From assembly GCF_029889905.1 (NCBI RefSeq), contig NZ_JARANZ010000003.1, positions 62,001-126,000 of the forward strand: 64,000 bases of DNA, written 5' to 3'. A program made the translations under genes and the position numbers. The notes beneath the pieces are model-generated. The model was not told the DNA's origin. It did not search any database and worked only from the letters and a program-made list of their open reading frames with translations. Of the stretch, positions 19,969 through 32,481 are shown one piece after another. This DNA comes from Chromohalobacter sp. 11-W. GTDB lineage: Bacteria > Pseudomonadota > Gammaproteobacteria > Pseudomonadales > Halomonadaceae. The stretch's first letter is position 1; each line of letters starts with the position of its first letter.

Positions 19969-22727
19969 GCGCTCACCTCCTGGGGTTCGAGATGAGCCCA
20001 CTCAGGCGCAGCCAAGGGCAGCCCCGACTGATCCGGCACGCCGATCACACCATCGGGCCACGCATCGCTGATCGCCACCGGTAATGTGAGCCGCCGCTCC
20101 CCTAGGTTGAGCGTCAGTGGAGCGTCCGGCGACATCCGCAACCGCTCGGCGGCACCGCGCGACACGGTAAAGCGCGTCGCGTCCATACGTGCCTGGATCG
20201 GCTCGGCCCGCGCCGAGGTTTCGTCGCCTCCAAACAACCGCGCCTGAGGCACCGCCAGCCATTGATCGTCACGCGCAGCGAAGCGTGCCGGCAACGTTCG
20301 TGCATAGTCGTAATCCCCGGGCAGCGGTCCCAATAACCGCACGCCGGGATCGCCAGCCCGCAGATGCCCACCGACCTCATCCTGGAACTTGTTCCAGGCT
20401 TGCGGCGAGTTCCATCCCGGCGCCCAGGCGAAAGCCACTTCGCGACGCGGTTCGGCGTAACCGGCATAGCCCTCCATGGAGAACGCGAACGGTGTGTCGG
20501 GATCCTGCGGTGCGCGGGGTTCACTGACATCGAGGTTGGCGCGCATCGCCGTGCGACCGCTATAACGGTGAGGCTCGCGCGCCAAACGTAGCCCATGTAC
20601 GCGATAGGCGGCGCTCAAACCGGCATCGCCGGCCGGCGCCAGGGCGGGGTACGTCATGGCCATGTCACGCGTCACCTCATCGAGCGTGAGCGGTGTCATC
20701 GCCTGACGTTCGACGCTGACCTTGAGCGCGTTGAGCCACCGCCAGCTTTCGCGGATGCGCGTTTCGGGGCGGATATAGCTGGGCTCGAAGACCTGATAGA
20801 AACGCTGGGCCCGGCCCTCCAGGCTGACCAAGGTGCCATCGCTTTCGGCGAAGCTCGCCGCCGGGAGTCCGATATCCGCCTTGTCCCAGGTCGCGGTGCG
20901 CTGATGATCGAGCGTGACGATGCAGTCGGCACGCTGCAGGGCGGCATCGACCTGACCCGCATCGGCACGTACGTACAGGTCGTTTTCGAGAATCACCACG
21001 CCATCGGCCTCACCGCTGGTCAAGCATTCCAGGGCCCAATCCAGCGATTGCCCGCCGAGTAGCGACAGGCCGGTGCTGTTGGCCTCACGGCGCACCAACG
21101 ACAACGCTCCGGGCCGTGTCCGACGCGCCAGGGCGCGCGCCACGTTGCCGGCCGCCTCGAGCACCGCCGGTGTTCCCAGCGAGCCACCCGAGACCACCAG
21201 CGGACGCTGAGCCGTCATCAAGGCCTCGGCGATACGGCTTGCCAGCGCTGTGGTCACATCGTCAAGCGCGTCCGGGCACGGCGCCTCGGGATCGATATAG
21301 TGCGCCACGGCGAAGCCCAGCCGCGCGATATCGTCCGGCGCGGCGTTGTAGGTCTGCTCCGCCAATGCGTCCAGCTCGGTCGCATCCGGCGTGGCCTGGA
21401 AAAAGGGATGATGCGCTTCTTGCGCCAGCGTTTTCACCGCCTCGGCGTTCCAGGACGGGATACCGCGCTCGGCGGCCAGCGCCTCGCCTTTGGCGTTGAC
21501 CGCCTGGCGAATGGCCAGCGCCATGCGCGCGGCACTGTTGATGAGATCTTCGCCGAGCACGAACACCGCGTCACAACTTTCGATCTCGCGCAGGCTCGGC
21601 GACGGCAGGCCACAGCGAGTATTGAGCTCGTTCATGCGTACCAGCAACTCGAGCTCACGGGCGGCGATGCCTGTGGAGAAGTTGGCGTCCCCCACCAGCG
21701 TGCGCAGCATATGATTGCTTTCCAGGCTCGCCCGTGGCGAACCGATGCCGATCACGCGGCGCGCGTTGCGCAGTCCATCGGCGGCACGGTCCAGCGCATC
21801 GTCGATTTCCAGGCTGATGGTGCCGGCGACCACGCCCGTTTCACCGGACTCGGCGCCGACACGTTGGCGCTCGCGCCATTCGGGAACGCGCGGGCGGTCC
21901 TCGCGGTTCACGTAGCCATAGCCGAAACGCCCGCGGTCACACAGGAAGTAGTGATTCACTTCACCGTTGTAGCGATTCTCGATCCGTCGGATATCGCCGT
22001 AGCGCTCGCCGGGGCTGATATTGCAACCCACCGCGCATTGATGGCAGACGCTGGGCGCGAACTGCAGGTCCCACTTGCGCGTGTATTGCTCGGAGTGGGT
22101 CTGGTCGGTGAATACCCCGGTCGGGCACACCTCGGTGAGGTTGCCAGAGAAAGGACTCTCCAGCGTGCCTTCTTGAAAGCGCCCGAAATAGACGTTGTCG
22201 TGCGCCCCGAAGGCGCCCAGATCACCGCCGCCGGCATAATCCTGATAGAAGCGCACGCAGCGGTAACAAGTGATGCAGCGGTTCATCTCATGTCCGATGA
22301 ACGGCCCCAGGTCCTGGTTCTGGTGGGTACGCTTACGGAACCGGTAACGGCGGCTGTCATGGCCGGTCATCACCGTCATGTCCTGCAAATGGCAGTGACC
22401 GCCTTCCTCGCATACAGGACAATCATGCGGGTGGTTGATCATCAACCATTCGATGACGTTGGCGCGAAACGCCTTGGCCTCATCGTCCTCGATGGAGATA
22501 TAGGCATCGTCCTGCACCGGCGCCATGCACGACATGACCAGCATGCCCTGAGTGTCGTCGGCATTCTTGTACTGCTTGACCGCGCACTGGCGACACGCAC
22601 CGACACTGCCCATGGCCGGGTGCCAGCAGAAATACGGAATATCCAGCCCTAGCGACAGGCACGCGTGCAGCAGATTGTCGGCGCCGTCGACCTCGTAATC
22701 CCGGCCATCCACGTGAATCGTTGCCAT
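19965..22727 (-). CDS. nuoG: NADH-quinone oxidoreductase subunit G
   Basis: Large iron-sulphur subunit of the hydrophilic arm. From [20 protein letters not shown] it has 920 residues, close to the E. coli length. The N-terminal domain binds a [2Fe-2S] ([17 protein letters not shown]) and [4Fe-4S] clusters ([29 protein letters not shown]). CHQCAVGCN follows in the molybdopterin-oxidoreductase-like domain, whose cofactor is lost in this family. The start has GGAGCG just upstream; the frame stays open to 23033, but that extension lies in nuoF antisense space. Confidence 0.96.
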   Translation of the reverse strand: MATIHVDGRDYEVDGADNLLHACLSLGLDIPYFCWHPAMGSVGACRQCAVKQYKNADDTQGMLVMSCMAPVQDDAYISIEDDEAKAFRANVIEWLMINHPHDCPVCEEGGHCHLQDMTVMTGHDSRRYRFRKRTHQNQDLGPFIGHEMNRCITCYRCVRFYQDYAGGGDLGAFGAHDNVYFGRFQEGTLESPFSGNLTEVCPTGVFTDQTHSEQYTRKWDLQFAPSVCHQCAVGCNISPGERYGDIRRIENRYNGEVNHYFLCDRGRFGYGYVNREDRPRVPEWRERQRVGAESGETGVVAGTISLEIDDALDRAADGLRNARRVIGIGSPRASLESNHMLRTLVGDANFSTGIAARELELLVRMNELNTRCGLPSPSLREIESCDAVFVLGEDLINSAARMALAIRQAVNAKGEALAAERGIPSWNAEAVKTLAQEAHHPFFQATPDATELDALAEQTYNAAPDDIARLGFAVAHYIDPEAPCPDALDDVTTALASRIAEALMTAQRPLVVSGGSLGTPAVLEAAGNVARALARRTRPGALSLVRREANSTGLSLLGGQSLDWALECLTSGEADGVVILENDLYVRADAGQVDAALQRADCIVTLDHQRTATWDKADIGLPAASFAESDGTLVSLEGRAQRFYQVFEPSYIRPETRIRESWRWLNALKVSVERQAMTPLTLDEVTRDMAMTYPALAPAGDAGLSAAYRVHGLRLAREPHRYSGRTAMRANLDVSEPRAPQDPDTPFAFSMEGYAGYAEPRREVAFAWAPGWNSPQAWNKFQDEVGGHLRAGDPGVRLLGPLPGDYDYARTLPARFAARDDQWLAVPQARLFGGDETSARAEPIQARMDATRFTVSRGAAERLRMSPDAPLTLNLGERRLTLPVAISDAWPDGVIGVPDQSGLPLAAPEWAHLEPQEVSA

Positions 22728-22761
22728 TATCGCTCCTCGCCCGTCGTCATCGTCACGTCGT

Positions 22762-24102
22762 TCATACGCTACCCACCGGGATCGGGTCGGCATGCGCCTT
22801 GCCCTGGCCACGCGTGACGCCACGCTCGAACTCATCGCGGAAATAGTGAATCGCCGACGCCATTGGCATGGCCGCGCCTGGCGCATGCGCGCAGAAAGTT
22901 CGTCCCGGCCCCAGGTCCACCGCCAGCGATTCCAGCAAGTCGATGTCCCCTCGCTCGCCCTCGCCGGCCTCCAAGGCCTGCAGGAGCTTGACGCTCCACG
23001 GCAGCCCATCGCGGCACGGCGTACACCAGCCACAGGACTCGCGGGAGAAGAATTCCTCCAGGTTGCGCGCCAGCGATACCACGCTTTGATCGTCGGCCAC
23101 CACCGCGATCAGCCCGGTGCCCAGACGGCTGCCGGCATTGCCGATGGTGTCGAAATCCAGCGCCAACTCGAGATGCTCGGGCAGCAGAAAGCCGGTACTC
23201 CCGCCACCGGGTAGCCAGGTCTTGAGCGTATGGCCATCGCGCATGCCGCCAGCGCGCTCCATCAGCTCGTTGCCCGTGGTGCCCATCGGCAACTCCCACA
23301 GGCCGGGCCGCTTGACCTTGCCGGAGACGCCGTACAGCTTGGTGCCGCCATCGCCGCTCTTGCCCTGAGACAAACCTTGATACCAATCCGCCCCGTGCAG
23401 CACGACGGACGGCACATTGCACAGCGTCTCGACGTTGTTGACGACGGTGGGCTTGCCCCAGGCCCCGCTTTGCCCCGGAAAGGGCGGCTTGGCCCGGGGA
23501 TTGGCACGCTTGCCTTCCAGCGAGTTGATGAGCGCGGTTTCCTCACCGCAGATATATCGCCCAGCCCCCGTATGCAGGGCGATATCGAAGTCCCAGCCAC
23601 TGCCGGCCACATCACGGCCCAGCCAGCCGGCAGCACGCGCTTCTTCCAGCGCGCGCTGGACCGTCCGCGCGGCATCGACGTATTCGCCGCGCATGAAGAT
23701 GTAGCCCTGGTACGCATTGTTGGCGAAGCCGGCGAGAATCATGCCCTCGATGAGCAGGTGTGGCTGCTGCTCGAGCAACAGGCGATCCTTGAAGGTGCCG
23801 GGCTCCATTTCATCGGCGTTGCAGACGATATAACCGCGCGGGATGCCCTCACCCTGCATGGTCAGGCTCCACTTGAGCCCGGCGGAGAACCCGCCGCCAC
23901 CGCGTCCGCGCAGATTGGCGGTCTTGAGCTCGTCGATCAGCGTCTTCGACGTCAGGTCACTAAAGGCCCGCTCGACGCTGGCGTAACCCTGCTGCTCGCG
24001 ATAGGCGTCGAGCATCACCGGCGTGCCGTCGTCGTTGAGCCGAAAGGTCAGCGGATGCGTTTCAGGGCGGCGTTCGTCGCGGTCTTGCAGAATCCGGCTC
24101 AT
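22762..24102 (-). CDS. nuoF: NADH-quinone oxidoreductase subunit F (FMN, NADH site)
   Basis: NADH-oxidising flavoprotein subunit. The glycine-rich NADH/FMN loop is [32 protein letters not shown] binds FMN, and [11 protein letters not shown] plus [10 protein letters not shown] supply the N3 [4Fe-4S] cysteines. Starting at [12 protein letters not shown] (GAGG just upstream) gives 446 residues, matching family length. An ATG at 24126 would add eight residues and overlap the nuoE stop. Confidence 0.97.
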   Translation of the reverse strand: MSRILQDRDERRPETHPLTFRLNDDGTPVMLDAYREQQGYASVERAFSDLTSKTLIDELKTANLRGRGGGGFSAGLKWSLTMQGEGIPRGYIVCNADEMEPGTFKDRLLLEQQPHLLIEGMILAGFANNAYQGYIFMRGEYVDAARTVQRALEEARAAGWLGRDVAGSGWDFDIALHTGAGRYICGEETALINSLEGKRANPRAKPPFPGQSGAWGKPTVVNNVETLCNVPSVVLHGADWYQGLSQGKSGDGGTKLYGVSGKVKRPGLWELPMGTTGNELMERAGGMRDGHTLKTWLPGGGSTGFLLPEHLELALDFDTIGNAGSRLGTGLIAVVADDQSVVSLARNLEEFFSRESCGWCTPCRDGLPWSVKLLQALEAGEGERGDIDLLESLAVDLGPGRTFCAHAPGAAMPMASAIHYFRDEFERGVTRGQGKAHADPIPVGSV

Positions 24103-24118
24103 GCCTCGTTCTCCCAGT

Positions 24119-24634
24119 TCATGCATACCCCTCCAGCAGCGTGGGGATCTCCTCGGGCGTCACCGGCCCGTAGGTATCGTCACCGATCATCAGCGCCGGA
24201 CCACGGTCACAGGCACCGAGACAGCACACCGGTAGCAGCGTGAACCGATCATCCGGCGTGGTCTGCCCGAAACCGATGCCGAGATGCGCGAAGAAGGCAT
24301 CACGCAGGGCTTCGTAATCGGTGAGAAAGCACGAGCTGCTGTCACATATCAGGATCACGTGGCGCCCCACCGGCTGGCGGAAGATCAAGCTATAGAAGGT
24401 CGCCACGCCCTCAACGCTCGCCGGCGGCACACCGAGTTCACGCGCGATGGCCTCGATAGCGGCGTCCGGCACCCAACCATGGCGTTTCTGAACGATCTTG
24501 AGCGCCTCGATGCTAGCCGCCTGCGGATGTGGGTAATGCTTGCGCTCATGGGCGATGGCCGCCCGGTCCTCGTCGTGCAGCACGAAACCGTCGGTGGCGA
24601 TGGGCGCGGAGGTAGAAGTCGAAGCGTGTGTCAT
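24119..24634 (-). CDS. nuoE: NADH-quinone oxidoreductase subunit E ([2Fe-2S])
   Basis: Thioredoxin-like [2Fe-2S] subunit (cluster N1a) that pairs with NuoF. The 171 residues contain the cluster cysteines in CDSSSCFL and, about 40 residues later, [10 protein letters not shown]. The helical N-terminal part ([23 protein letters not shown]) is typical. It begins 1 bp after the nuoCD stop. Confidence 0.97.
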   Translation of the reverse strand: MTHASTSTSAPIATDGFVLHDEDRAAIAHERKHYPHPQAASIEALKIVQKRHGWVPDAAIEAIARELGVPPASVEGVATFYSLIFRQPVGRHVILICDSSSCFLTDYEALRDAFFAHLGIGFGQTTPDDRFTLLPVCCLGACDRGPALMIGDDTYGPVTPEEIPTLLEGYA

Positions 24635-24635
24635 G

Positions 24636-26414
24636 TCAGCGGTCCACGTCGGCCATCACGAAATCGATACTCCCCAGATGAGCGATCAAATCCGGCACCA
24701 AGGAACCGCGCACCGCTGCTGGGATCTGCTGAAGATGCGGAAAACTGGGCGTGCGGATGCGCGTGCGATAGCTCATGGTGTTGCCATCCGAGGTCAGGTA
24801 ATAGCTGTTGATGCCCTTGGTCGCCTCGATCATCGACAGCGACTCGTTAGGCTTGAGCACGGGGCCCCAGGAGACCTGCAGGAAGTGCGTGATCAGGGTT
24901 TCGATGTGCTGGAGCATCTTCTCGCGCGGCGGCGGCGTGGTCAGCGGATGATCGGCCTTGTAGTCGCCGGCCGGCATATGATCGACGCATTGCTGGATGA
25001 TGCGCAGGCTCTGGCGCATCTCGTCGATGCGCAGTTGGCCCCGATCGAAGGCATCGCCATTGGCACCCAGCGGCACCTCGAAATCGAAGTTCTCGTAGCC
25101 GGAATAAGGGCGCTTCTTGCGTAGGTCGAAGTCGCAGCCGGTGGCACGCAGATTGGGCCCGGTCACCCCCCATTCGAGCGCCTCGCGGGTAGTGAAGGCA
25201 GCCACCTGTTTGGTGCGCTCGCGAATGACGGCGTTTTCCATCATCGCGCGCTCGTATTCGACGAGTCGCTTGGGCATCCAGTCGAGAAAACCCTGAACCA
25301 GCTTATCCCAGCCATTGGGGAGGTCGTGCGCGGTGCCGCCGATGCGATACCACGCCGGGTGCATGCGAAAGCCGGTGATGCCCTCGATGACCTCATAGGC
25401 TTTCTGACGATCGGTGAAGGTGAAGAATACCGGCGTCATCGCCCCCAGATCTTGCAGATAGGTGCCCAGGAACAGCAAGTGGCTGTTGATGCGGAACATT
25501 TCCGCCATCATCACACGAATGGTCTTGGCGCGATCGGTGACCTGAATACCCGCCAGTTTTTCCACCGCCATCACATACGGCAGGTTGTTCATTACCCCGC
25601 CGGTGTAGTCGATACGATCGGTATAGGGAATGTAGCTGTGCCAGGACTGGCGCTCGGCCATCTTCTCGGCGCCGCGATGGTGATAGCCGATATCGGGGAC
25701 GCAATCGACCACGACCTCACCGTCGAGCTGCAGGACAATGCGGAAGGCACCATGCGCGGAGGGGTGATTGGGCCCCAGGTTGAGAAACATGTAGTCCGTG
25801 TTCTCGTCCTTGCGCTTCATGCCCCAGGATTCAGGATCGAAACGCAGCGCTTCCTGCTCGGTATCCTGACCTTCCACGGTCAGCGTATAAGGGTCGAACT
25901 CGGTGGCGCGCGCCGGGTAATCCTTGCGCAGCGGATGCCCGTGCCAGGTCGGCGGCATCAGCAGACGCGTCAGGTGTGGATGCCCGCGGAAGTCGATGCC
26001 GAACATGTCCCAGACTTCGCGCTCGTACCAATTGGCATTGGGATAAAGGCTCGCGACGCTGGGCACCTCGAGATCGCGCTCGGAAAGCGCCACCTTGAGC
26101 ATGATATCTCGGTTTCGCGACACCGACATCAGCTGGTAAAAGACCGTGAAATCCGCAGGGGGCAAATCCGCGCGATGGCTACGCAGACGCTCGTCGATGG
26201 CATTCAGATCGAAGAGCATCTCGAAGGGTTCGGGCATGTCCCGCAGGAAGCCGAGCACCTCGAGCAGGTGCTCGCGATCGATCCACAGGACCGGCATGCC
26301 GGTGTACGTCGCTTGCTCGACGAACACATGGTTGCCGAAGCGCGCGAATAACGCCTGGACCACCGGGTCATCGGCGTGCGAGTGATTGGCGTATGGCGAT
26401 TGAACTGCGCTCAT
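24636..26414 (-). CDS. nuoCD: NADH-quinone oxidoreductase fused subunits C and D
   Basis: A single 592-residue polypeptide combines NuoC (about residues 1-185: [50 protein letters not shown]) and NuoD (about 200-592: [34 protein letters not shown], the quinone-site HPAWYRIGG, and the terminal [11 protein letters not shown]). The fusion is usual in many gammaproteobacteria. NuoD forms the quinone pocket with NuoB and NuoH. Confidence 0.97.
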   Translation of the reverse strand: MSAVQSPYANHSHADDPVVQALFARFGNHVFVEQATYTGMPVLWIDREHLLEVLGFLRDMPEPFEMLFDLNAIDERLRSHRADLPPADFTVFYQLMSVSRNRDIMLKVALSERDLEVPSVASLYPNANWYEREVWDMFGIDFRGHPHLTRLLMPPTWHGHPLRKDYPARATEFDPYTLTVEGQDTEQEALRFDPESWGMKRKDENTDYMFLNLGPNHPSAHGAFRIVLQLDGEVVVDCVPDIGYHHRGAEKMAERQSWHSYIPYTDRIDYTGGVMNNLPYVMAVEKLAGIQVTDRAKTIRVMMAEMFRINSHLLFLGTYLQDLGAMTPVFFTFTDRQKAYEVIEGITGFRMHPAWYRIGGTAHDLPNGWDKLVQGFLDWMPKRLVEYERAMMENAVIRERTKQVAAFTTREALEWGVTGPNLRATGCDFDLRKKRPYSGYENFDFEVPLGANGDAFDRGQLRIDEMRQSLRIIQQCVDHMPAGDYKADHPLTTPPPREKMLQHIETLITHFLQVSWGPVLKPNESLSMIEATKGINSYYLTSDGNTMSYRTRIRTPSFPHLQQIPAAVRGSLVPDLIAHLGSIDFVMADVDR

Positions 26415-26482
26415 GATCGGTTTTCATTCCCCGGCAAGGTGGATCGACTTCGAATAACAGGCGACGGCATCAGGCACGCAGC

Positions 26483-27163
26483 CTACACCTCATCCGGGGA
26501 GCGCAGTTCCGTCACGGCGATACGCCGATCGCGATTCGCCTCGCGTTGCGAAGGCATTTCGGCTTGATACACCCCCTGGTCACCAACCACCCAGGAAAGC
26601 GGACGACGCTCTTGCTGGATGGAGTCCTGAAGCAGTTGCAACCCTTGTAGAAACGCCTCGGGACGCGGCGGGCAGCCAGGCACATAGACGTCCACCGGGA
26701 GAAACTTGTCGACGCCCTGCACCACTGAGTAGATGTCGTACATGCCCCCGGAATTGGCACAGGAGCCCATCGAGATCACCCACTTGGGTTCGAGCATCTG
26801 ATCGTAAAGCTGCTGGATGACCGGCGCCATCTTGATGAAGCAAGTGCCAGCGATGACCATGAAATCGGCCTGACGCGGGGAAGCGCGGATGACCTCGGCC
26901 CCGAAACGCGCCACGTCATGCGGCGCGGTAAAGGCCGTGGTCATTTCCACATAGCAGCAGGAGAGGCCGAAGTTGTACGGCCACAGGGAGTGTTTGCGCC
27001 CCCAGTTGACACTATCGTTGAGTACATCTTCCAGCTTGCCGGTGAAGACGTTGCGATGAACCTGTTCCTTCATCGGGTCATCGGTGGTTTCACGCTTGTC
27101 CAGCGGATAGCTTGCGCTACCCGGCGCCGGCTCACTATCCGCTCGCGTCAGGGTATATTGCAT
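26483..27163 (-). CDS. nuoB: NADH-quinone oxidoreductase subunit B (cluster N2)
   Basis: Carries the terminal [4Fe-4S] cluster N2 next to the quinone site. The 226 residues include [10 protein letters not shown] with the adjacent cysteines, the [16 protein letters not shown] loop, [12 protein letters not shown] and [11 protein letters not shown], together giving all four cluster ligands. The first 35 residues are a variable extension. GAGG lies six bases before the start at 27163. Confidence 0.97.
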   Translation of the reverse strand: MQYTLTRADSEPAPGSASYPLDKRETTDDPMKEQVHRNVFTGKLEDVLNDSVNWGRKHSLWPYNFGLSCCYVEMTTAFTAPHDVARFGAEVIRASPRQADFMVIAGTCFIKMAPVIQQLYDQMLEPKWVISMGSCANSGGMYDIYSVVQGVDKFLPVDVYVPGCPPRPEAFLQGLQLLQDSIQQERRPLSWVVGDQGVYQAEMPSQREANRDRRIAVTELRSPDEV

Positions 27164-27253
27164 GATGCGCCTCGAAGCTCTGAAAAAGAAAATTCGGGTA
27201 TCTGGCGCTATGCCGGTCGGTGCCGGCTCAAAACCGCCTCTAAGGCGGTACGC

Positions 27254-27679
27254 TCATCGATCCGTCACGATATCGGGCGATTGACCGCGCTTGCGTGGCG
27301 CCCACTCCAGGGCACCGACACGACTATCGTAGATCAACCCCGCCAACAGGATGAAAATGAAAACGGCGGCGCCCGCAAAGCCCTCCCAGCCCACCTCGCG
27401 GACCGATACGGCCCAGGCGAACAGGAACACGGCCTCGATATCGAAGATCACGAACAGCATCGCAACCAGATAGAACTTGACGGAAAAGCGTTGGCGGGCA
27501 TTGCCGGTGCCGACAATGCCAGATTCGAAGGGGAGGGACTTGCTACGACCACGGCTACGACCACCGAGCAGACTCGCGGCACCGATCATCAGGGCACATA
27601 ACGTGAACACGGCTATTATAAATAGCCCCACGGCCCAATATTCGGCGATCAGCGCGGTTGCCTCATCGGTCATTGCCAT
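27254..27679 (-). CDS. nuoA: NADH-quinone oxidoreductase subunit A
   Basis: Three-helix membrane subunit, first gene of the nuo operon. The 141 residues include [24 protein letters not shown], the conserved cytoplasmic loop that shapes the quinone path, and [16 protein letters not shown] with acidic residues in helix 2. Two in-frame ATGs at 27679 and 27673 are possible; GAGG sits about seven bases before the second. A promoter and a structured leader lie upstream. Confidence 0.96.
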   Translation of the reverse strand: MAMTDEATALIAEYWAVGLFIIAVFTLCALMIGAASLLGGRSRGRSKSLPFESGIVGTGNARQRFSVKFYLVAMLFVIFDIEAVFLFAWAVSVREVGWEGFAGAAVFIFILLAGLIYDSRVGALEWAPRKRGQSPDIVTDR

Positions 27680-27693
27680 GCCTCACAAGCAGC

Positions 27694-27751
27694 GGATAGC
27701 GCGGTAGGGCGCTATCCCAATATTCGTTATCATCGAGGTGCGCACACCTCG
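27694..27751 (-). promoter_or_regulatory. Two perfect stem-loops in the nuo mRNA leader
   Basis: A 9-bp perfect stem (27694-27702 with 27709-27717, six-base loop) ends 15 bases before the first nuoA ATG. A 7-bp perfect stem (27734-27740 with 27745-27751, four-base loop) lies just upstream of it. Both would fall within the transcript made from the promoter at 27792-27820. Neither is followed by a T-run, so they look like leader structure and not terminators. Confidence 0.6.
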
Positions 27752-27791
27752 TAGCGCCATTCACGTTGCCTGCGTGTGGCGAGTCCCTACG

Positions 27792-27820
27792 ATTCTAGGG
27801 GATTTAGCAGCGCCTGTCAG
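27792..27820 (-). promoter_or_regulatory. Sigma-70-type promoter for the nuo operon
   Basis: Read on the minus strand: CTGACA (-35, five of six matches), 17-bp spacer, TAGAAT (-10, five of six). It lies about 110 bp upstream of nuoA and is the best promoter match in the region. The predicted start is near 27785, giving a leader of about 105 nucleotides. Confidence 0.6.
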
Positions 27821-28097
27821 GAAGACCAACGATAAAGTTAGTAAGTTAACGCCATGTCGAGCACCATGATCACCACTCATCGGACTTAGTCCGTAAGTCA
27901 TCACTTACGTCGGAAGCGTTATTCAGTAAAGATTGTTTTAATTAAGCACGATCCTACGGGGGAGTCTCGCCTCTCGCCAGGCGTCAACGAAAGTCTAAGT
28001 TACCCAGGCACATCCCGAGTTGCTGCATCACATGCCCTGTTCGCCGAACGTTTTGCCGGTATCCTACGCACCACGCCAGAATACTGAAGGTTAGCCC

Positions 28098-28931
28098 ATG
28101 TCCACCGCTCAGACACCGCCCAATGTCCTCACCATCGCCGGCTCTGACCCTTCTGGTGGCGCCGGGTTGCAGGGAGATATCAAGACGTTTTCAGCGCTGG
28201 GCACCTACGCCACCAACGTCATCACGGCGGTCATCGCCCAGAACACGCAAGGCGTACGCGCCGTGCACCCGGTCCCCGCCGAGATGATCGCCGAACAACT
28301 CGACAATCTGCTCGGCGATGTGCGCATCGACGCGGTCAAGATCGGCATGGTGGCGAGCATGGACGTCGCCACGACGATTCGCGACGCCCTGACCCGCTAC
28401 CGGCCACGCTGGATCGTGCTCGATCCGGTGATGGTCGCCAAGAGCGGTGACATCCTGGTCGATCATGCCGGCATTCGCGCGGTGCGTGACGTCCTGGTTC
28501 CCCTGGCCGACGTGATCACGCCCAATCTGCCGGAGGCTGCAGTGCTACTGGGCACCGACACCCCGCGCTCCACGCAGGCGATGGCCACATTACTGCCCGA
28601 ACTGGCGCGTCTCGGCGCCCCGTATGTGGTGCTCAAGGGCGGGCATCTCAGCGGCGAGCACTGCCCCGACCTGCTCGCGACACCGCAGGGTGTAGAATGG
28701 CTCGAGGCACCGCGCATCGCCACCCAGAACCTACATGGCACCGGTTGTGCGCTGTCCTCGGCGGTGACCGCCTATCTCGCCCGCCTGCCGGCCGAGGCCA
28801 GCGCCCACGCCGATATCCACGCGGCCATCGGCGACGCCAAACGCTGGCTGCATACCGCGCTGGATGCCAGCGTGCATCTCGATGTCGGCCAGGGACGGGG
28901 GCCGGTGCATCATTTTCACGCCTGGTGGTGA
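28098..28931 (+). CDS. thiD: Hydroxymethylpyrimidine/phosphomethylpyrimidine kinase
   Basis: Phosphorylates HMP and HMP-phosphate for thiamine synthesis. The 277-residue ribokinase-fold protein has TIAGSDPSGGAGLQGDIKTF near the N-terminus, VKIGM, LDPVMVAKSG, the DVITPNLPEA segment, VLKGGHL, and the anion-hole motif GTGCALSSA with its catalytic region. It stands alone, about 11 kb from thiG and thiS, which are also in this window. No thiE is fused or adjacent. Confidence 0.94.
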   Translation: MSTAQTPPNVLTIAGSDPSGGAGLQGDIKTFSALGTYATNVITAVIAQNTQGVRAVHPVPAEMIAEQLDNLLGDVRIDAVKIGMVASMDVATTIRDALTRYRPRWIVLDPVMVAKSGDILVDHAGIRAVRDVLVPLADVITPNLPEAAVLLGTDTPRSTQAMATLLPELARLGAPYVVLKGGHLSGEHCPDLLATPQGVEWLEAPRIATQNLHGTGCALSSAVTAYLARLPAEASAHADIHAAIGDAKRWLHTALDASVHLDVGQGRGPVHHFHAWW

Positions 28932-28964
28932 GAACGCAGAGGCGTACGCTGTGCTTAGCGTCAC

Positions 28965-28990
28965 CCCGTACTTGCAGCCCGTACTTGCAG
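28965..28990. repeat. Perfect 13-bp tandem duplication
   Basis: The 13-base unit CCCGTACTTGCAG is present twice, head to tail, at 28965-28977 and 28978-28990, in the thiD-usp gap. It probably records a small slippage or duplication event; no function is suggested. Confidence 0.95.
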
Positions 28991-29121
28991 AGAGCGCCGA
29001 GGGCAACCATGCTTTGCTTCACCGCAATGCCCCCATGGCGTCGCGGTCACGACCATCCGGCTCGACGTCAGCGCGGTGTCGCCTGCATTCGCACGCCGCC
29101 TTCTCGTAGGAGGGACGTATC

Positions 29122-29979
29122 ATGCCTCAGACCTTATTGCTGGCTTGCGACCTGTCCGCCGAAAACCGTGCCGCTTTCGCACGTGCCGTGAAACTGGCCC
29201 ATGCCAGTGGCTGCCGCTTGGACATCCTCCACGTCCTCGATCCCTATCTGCCGCATCAGGCGCTGCACGATCTGGAGGCCGGCGTCGTCCACGAGCTCGA
29301 GCGTCAGTTGACCGACATTCGCGAGGATTATGCGCTTACCGCACCTGAAACCTTGATACAGACGGTCACCGGGGCACCCTATGCCGAGATAATTCGCGAA
29401 GCGCATGATCGCGATGCCACCATGATCGTGCTCGGTACCCACCGTAAACGCGGCCAACACGCACTGGTCGGCGGCACGACCCTGGCCCGCGTGCTGAGCC
29501 GCGCGCCGTGCCCGGTACTCACCGTGAGCCACAGCCCCGAGCAAGCGTGGCAAGACGTGCTGGTGCCGGTGGATTTTTCGTTGGCCAGCCGCCATACCTT
29601 GCGCGACGTCCTGACCCACTTCCCACAGGCACGCCTGACGCTACTGCATGCCTGGCACTTACCCGGCGACGATGAAATGGGCTCCGACAGCGGCTATGCC
29701 CGCTGGCGCGAGCGTGAACTCGCCGCACGGCGCATCCGCTTGGAAGCGGAAATCGACAAACTAATGGAAGAAGTGGGCGATGTACCGGAGCTCGAGCTGG
29801 TCCTCGAACAAGGCGATCCCGGAGAGGTCCTGATGGATTATCTGCGTCGCCAACCGCCCGACCTGTTAGCACTCGGCCATCAGGATTTGGCGCTCTTCGG
29901 CCGGCATCAACCGGCGCCCTTGATCGAACGACTGCTTGCCGAAGCGCATGTGGACATGATGGTATGCCGGGCCTGGTAG
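29122..29979 (+). CDS. Universal stress protein with two UspA domains
   Basis: A 285-residue cytoplasmic protein made of two UspA domains (about 1-138 and 148-285). The first has the ATP-loop-like MIVLGTHRKRGQHALVGGTTLARVLSRAPCPVLTV with G-x2-G-x9-G spacing. In the second, that loop is changed to ALGHQDLALFGRHQPAPLIERLL, so nucleotide binding there is doubtful. GGAGGG precedes the start. Usp proteins assist survival under stress; the specific role here is unknown. It is not the single-domain TeaD associated with ectoine transport. Confidence 0.9.
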   Translation: MPQTLLLACDLSAENRAAFARAVKLAHASGCRLDILHVLDPYLPHQALHDLEAGVVHELERQLTDIREDYALTAPETLIQTVTGAPYAEIIREAHDRDATMIVLGTHRKRGQHALVGGTTLARVLSRAPCPVLTVSHSPEQAWQDVLVPVDFSLASRHTLRDVLTHFPQARLTLLHAWHLPGDDEMGSDSGYARWRERELAARRIRLEAEIDKLMEEVGDVPELELVLEQGDPGEVLMDYLRRQPPDLLALGHQDLALFGRHQPAPLIERLLAEAHVDMMVCRAW

Positions 29980-30006
29980 CCACCCACGCCCACAAGGATC
30001 CTCATC

Positions 30007-30444
30007 ATGCGAGCCGTCATTCAACGTGTCAGCCATGCCAGCGTCGGTGTCGGCGACCGCACCACGGGCGCCATCGAGCAAGGCGTAATGGCCTTGATCG
30101 GCGTGGCGCCCGAGGATACCCAGGCCCACGCTGACAAGATGCTGCATAAACTGCTCAAGCTGCGCATATTCGGCGACGAGGCAGGCAAGATGAACCTCAA
30201 CGTGCAGCAGGTAGAAGGCGGCTTGCTGCTGGTGCCGCAATTCACCCTCATGGCCAACACCGCCAAGGGCTTGCGACCAGGTTTCGATGGCGCCGCGACA
30301 CCCGCCCATGGCGAGGCGATATTCGATTACTTGGTGGCGCGAGCGCAGCAGGCTTGGTCACGCGTCGCCACCGGCGAATTCGGCGCCGACATGCAGGTCT
30401 CGCTGCTTAACGACGGCCCCGTGACCTTTATCGTCGAGACATAA
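30007..30444 (+). CDS. dtd: D-aminoacyl-tRNA deacylase
   Basis: Hydrolyses D-amino acids from mischarged tRNA. The 145-residue protein starts [15 protein letters not shown], has the [23 protein letters not shown] core and ends with the cross-subunit motif [11 protein letters not shown]. The catalytic loop reads VPQFTLMAN: the Thr is kept, but the usual first Ser of the SQ-x-x-T motif is Pro. It lies 27 bp after the Usp gene and is probably co-transcribed with it. Confidence 0.95.
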   Translation: MRAVIQRVSHASVGVGDRTTGAIEQGVMALIGVAPEDTQAHADKMLHKLLKLRIFGDEAGKMNLNVQQVEGGLLLVPQFTLMANTAKGLRPGFDGAATPAHGEAIFDYLVARAQQAWSRVATGEFGADMQVSLLNDGPVTFIVET

Positions 30445-30481
30445 AGGCCGGTGGCTGGCGGCAGACGTCACTCTCCACGTA

Positions 30482-32416
<1,935 letters not shown>

Positions 32417-32481
32417 GCCCGCTCCGGTGGTGATTCGGTGAGTTCCGCCGCCATGCCTGCCAGGACGGCTGGAGATTGCCC

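Larger units (their letters stand above)
27680..28097. other. Divergent intergenic region between nuoA and thiD
   Basis: This 418-bp region holds the nuo promoter (27792-27820, minus strand), two leader stem-loops (27694-27717 and 27734-27751) and, nearer thiD, two short palindromes (27882-27892 and 27892-27909). An AT-rich run with TTTTAATTAA at about 27935-27945 lies upstream of thiD. No open reading frame with a ribosome-binding site and no TPP-riboswitch core was found before thiD. Confidence 0.8.

Noticed and set aside
21300-22652. 450-codon frame opposite nuoG
   Set aside because: Shadow of nuoG on the other strand; the product lacks any family features.
27680-28097. Thiamine (TPP) riboswitch before thiD
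   Set aside because: Neither the CTGAGA core nor the other conserved stretches of the element are present; the same holds upstream of thiS.
29122-29979. TeaD-like regulator of the nearby TRAP transporter
   Set aside because: TeaD is a single UspA domain encoded in the teaABCD operon. This protein has two domains, lies about 3 kb away and is in a different transcription unit.
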